Source: Spiribacter salinus M19-40 (GTDB taxonomy: Bacteria; Pseudomonadota; Gammaproteobacteria; Nitrococcales; Nitrococcaceae). Taken from it: a stretch of 64,000 nt of DNA. The translations under genes and the position numbers were made by a program. A model generated the notes under the pieces. That model saw only the letters and a list, made by a program, of their open reading frames with translations, was not told the origin of the DNA and searched no databases. This document shows, in pieces, positions 62,940-64,000 of this stretch (position 1 is its first letter; each line of letters begins with the position of its first letter). The stretch covers positions 744,001 through 808,000 of the forward strand of contig NC_021291.1 of assembly GCF_000319575.2 (NCBI RefSeq). The letters are read 5' to 3'.

Positions 62940-64000
62940 ATGGCATTCGACGCGGACGCCGTTCTCAAGCACCTCCCCACCGCGCCAGGCGTCTATCGGA
63001 TGATGGACGCCTCGGGGGCGGTGATTTACGTCGGCAAGGCCCGTCAACTCAAGCGCCGCGTATCGAGTTATTTCCGTAAGGGGGCGCACAACGCCAAGAC
63101 GCAGGCGCTCGTCAGCCAAGTGGCGGATCTGCAGGTCACTGTGACCCATACCGAGGCCGAGGCCCTCATCCTTGAGAACAATCTCATTAAGGAGCACCGG
63201 CCTCGCTACAACGTGCTGCTGCGCGATGACAAGAGCTATCCGTACATTCATCTCTCAACGCAGCAGGACTTTCCGCGGTTGAGTTTCCACCGCGGGCAGC
63301 GCAAGACGGAGGGCCAGACCTTCGGACCGTTCCCGTCCTCCGGGGCGGTGCGCGAGACGCTGAATCACCTCCAGAAGGTCTTCCCGGTGCGCCAGTGCCG
63401 CGACAGCTTCTACCGGCACCGCTCGCGGCCCTGTCTGCAACATCAGATTAGCCGCTGTACGGCCCCTTGCGTGGGGCTCGTCAGCCAGGCGGACTACGCT
63501 CGGGATGTCCGCCATGTGGAGATGTTTCTCTCGGGCCAGAGCAACGAGGTGGTCGACGAGCTCGTGGGCCGCATGGAGCAGGCCGCTGAAGATCTGCAGT
63601 TCGAGCAGGCGGCGCGCCTGCGTGACCGCATCAGCAGCCTGCGGCGAATCCAGGAGCGGCAGTACGTGGCGGGCGCCAAGGGGGATGTCGATGTCATCGC
63701 CTGTCGCACGCGCGAGAACTTGGCCTGTGTGCAGGTCTTTGTGATTCGGGATGGGCGTAATCTGGGTAACCAGACCTACTTTCCCAAAGCACCCCCCGAT
63801 ACCGACACCGAGGAACTGATCTACAGCTTCATCGCCCGACATTACCTTGGCCGCGAGACCCCGGCGGAACTGTTGGTGAGCCATGCCCTACCGGATAGCG
63901 AAGTGCTTGAAGAGGCCCTCAGTCACGATGCCGGACATCGAGTGCGGGTTTCATCGCGTCTGCGTGGCGAGCGCCGGCGTTGGATGGAGATGGCTGAGCG
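62940..64000 (+). CDS. uvrC: Excinuclease ABC subunit UvrC (3' end outside window)
   Basis: The first 353 codons of about 600. GIY-YIG nuclease domain at the N-terminus (GVYRMMDASGAVIYVGKARQL), then the Cys-rich segment (VRQCRDSFYRHRSRPCLQHQISRCTAPC) and UVR domain (LQFEQAARLRDRISSLRRIQ). Makes dual incisions in nucleotide excision repair. The frame is open to the window edge. Confidence 0.96.
   Translation, partial: MAFDADAVLKHLPTAPGVYRMMDASGAVIYVGKARQLKRRVSSYFRKGAHNAKTQALVSQVADLQVTVTHTEAEALILENNLIKEHRPRYNVLLRDDKSYPYIHLSTQQDFPRLSFHRGQRKTEGQTFGPFPSSGAVRETLNHLQKVFPVRQCRDSFYRHRSRPCLQHQISRCTAPCVGLVSQADYARDVRHVEMFLSGQSNEVVDELVGRMEQAAEDLQFEQAARLRDRISSLRRIQERQYVAGAKGDVDVIACRTRENLACVQVFVIRDGRNLGNQTYFPKAPPDTDTEELIYSFIARHYLGRETPAELLVSHALPDSEVLEEALSHDAGHRVRVSSRLRGERRRWMEMAE

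Overview
The window is about 64 kb of GC-rich, very densely coded bacterial chromosome. Several gene orders are typical of Gammaproteobacteria: recA-recX-alaS-lysC-csrA-tRNA-Ser, icd beside aceK, an E. coli-type gshA, and MltB, RlmD and FxsA family proteins. The compact layout (eight of eleven convergent gene pairs overlap at their 3' ends), together with phasin and acetoacetyl-CoA reductase genes, suggests a streamlined halophilic gammaproteobacterium such as an Ectothiorhodospiraceae/Spiribacter-like organism. That placement is inference. I see no IS element, prophage, CRISPR array or rRNA.

Layout. 1-1475 (+) is the end of a SUF Fe-S assembly operon (sufS, sufU, sufT). 1440-12599 (-) is a tightly coupled Tad/Flp pilus locus: tadB, tadC, a DUF192 gene, a tadD-like lipoprotein, a large Lnt-like (nitrilase-fold) membrane protein, an Flp-type pilin, TadG- and TadE-like proteins, a secreted unknown, a 42-residue membrane peptide, cpaB, the cpaC secretin, and a cpaF ATPase carrying an N-terminal FHA domain. 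No prepilin peptidase and no TadZ/CpaE lie inside it. gshA lies directly upstream on the same strand.

14.3-20.7 kb holds assorted metabolism and stress genes: acetoacetyl-CoA reductase, a HlyU-like protein, a PmtA-like methyltransferase, an MFS carrier, two small paired genes, an Epd/GapB-type dehydrogenase, a VIT-type metal transporter, a universal stress protein and pncC. 20.7-26.8 kb is the conserved recA-recX-alaS-lysC-csrA-tRNA-Ser block, ending in a bidirectional terminator shared with a transaldolase gene. 27.5-30.5 kb encodes isocitrate dehydrogenase and its kinase/phosphatase AceK, which control the glyoxylate branch point. 30.7-38.7 kb is mixed: an orphan ATP-grasp ligase, an ogt-photolyase repair pair in which the photolyase domains look permuted, an M42 peptidase, a NYN-domain protein, a DUF4010/MgtC membrane protein, an FkbM methyltransferase and a DUF3581 protein. 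38.7-46.4 kb holds an HhH protein, a lytic transglycosylase, FxsA, an AEC carrier, an RND efflux pair and a phasin. 46.5-55.9 kb looks like an osmotic and peptide-scavenging unit: an MscS channel, a CocE/NonD hydrolase, and a dipeptide-type ABC importer with fused ATPases. 55.8-64 kb holds trmO, cysM, a PolB-like exonuclease, rlmD, nudF, purB, fumC and the start of uvrC.

Most interesting: the Lnt-like protein with an intact Glu-Lys-Cys triad and an extra C-terminal domain inside the Tad locus; the apparently permuted photolyase; a strong internal translation start in lysC; a tRNA-Ser 3'-end relic inverted around a terminator; and pervasive convergent 3' overlaps.
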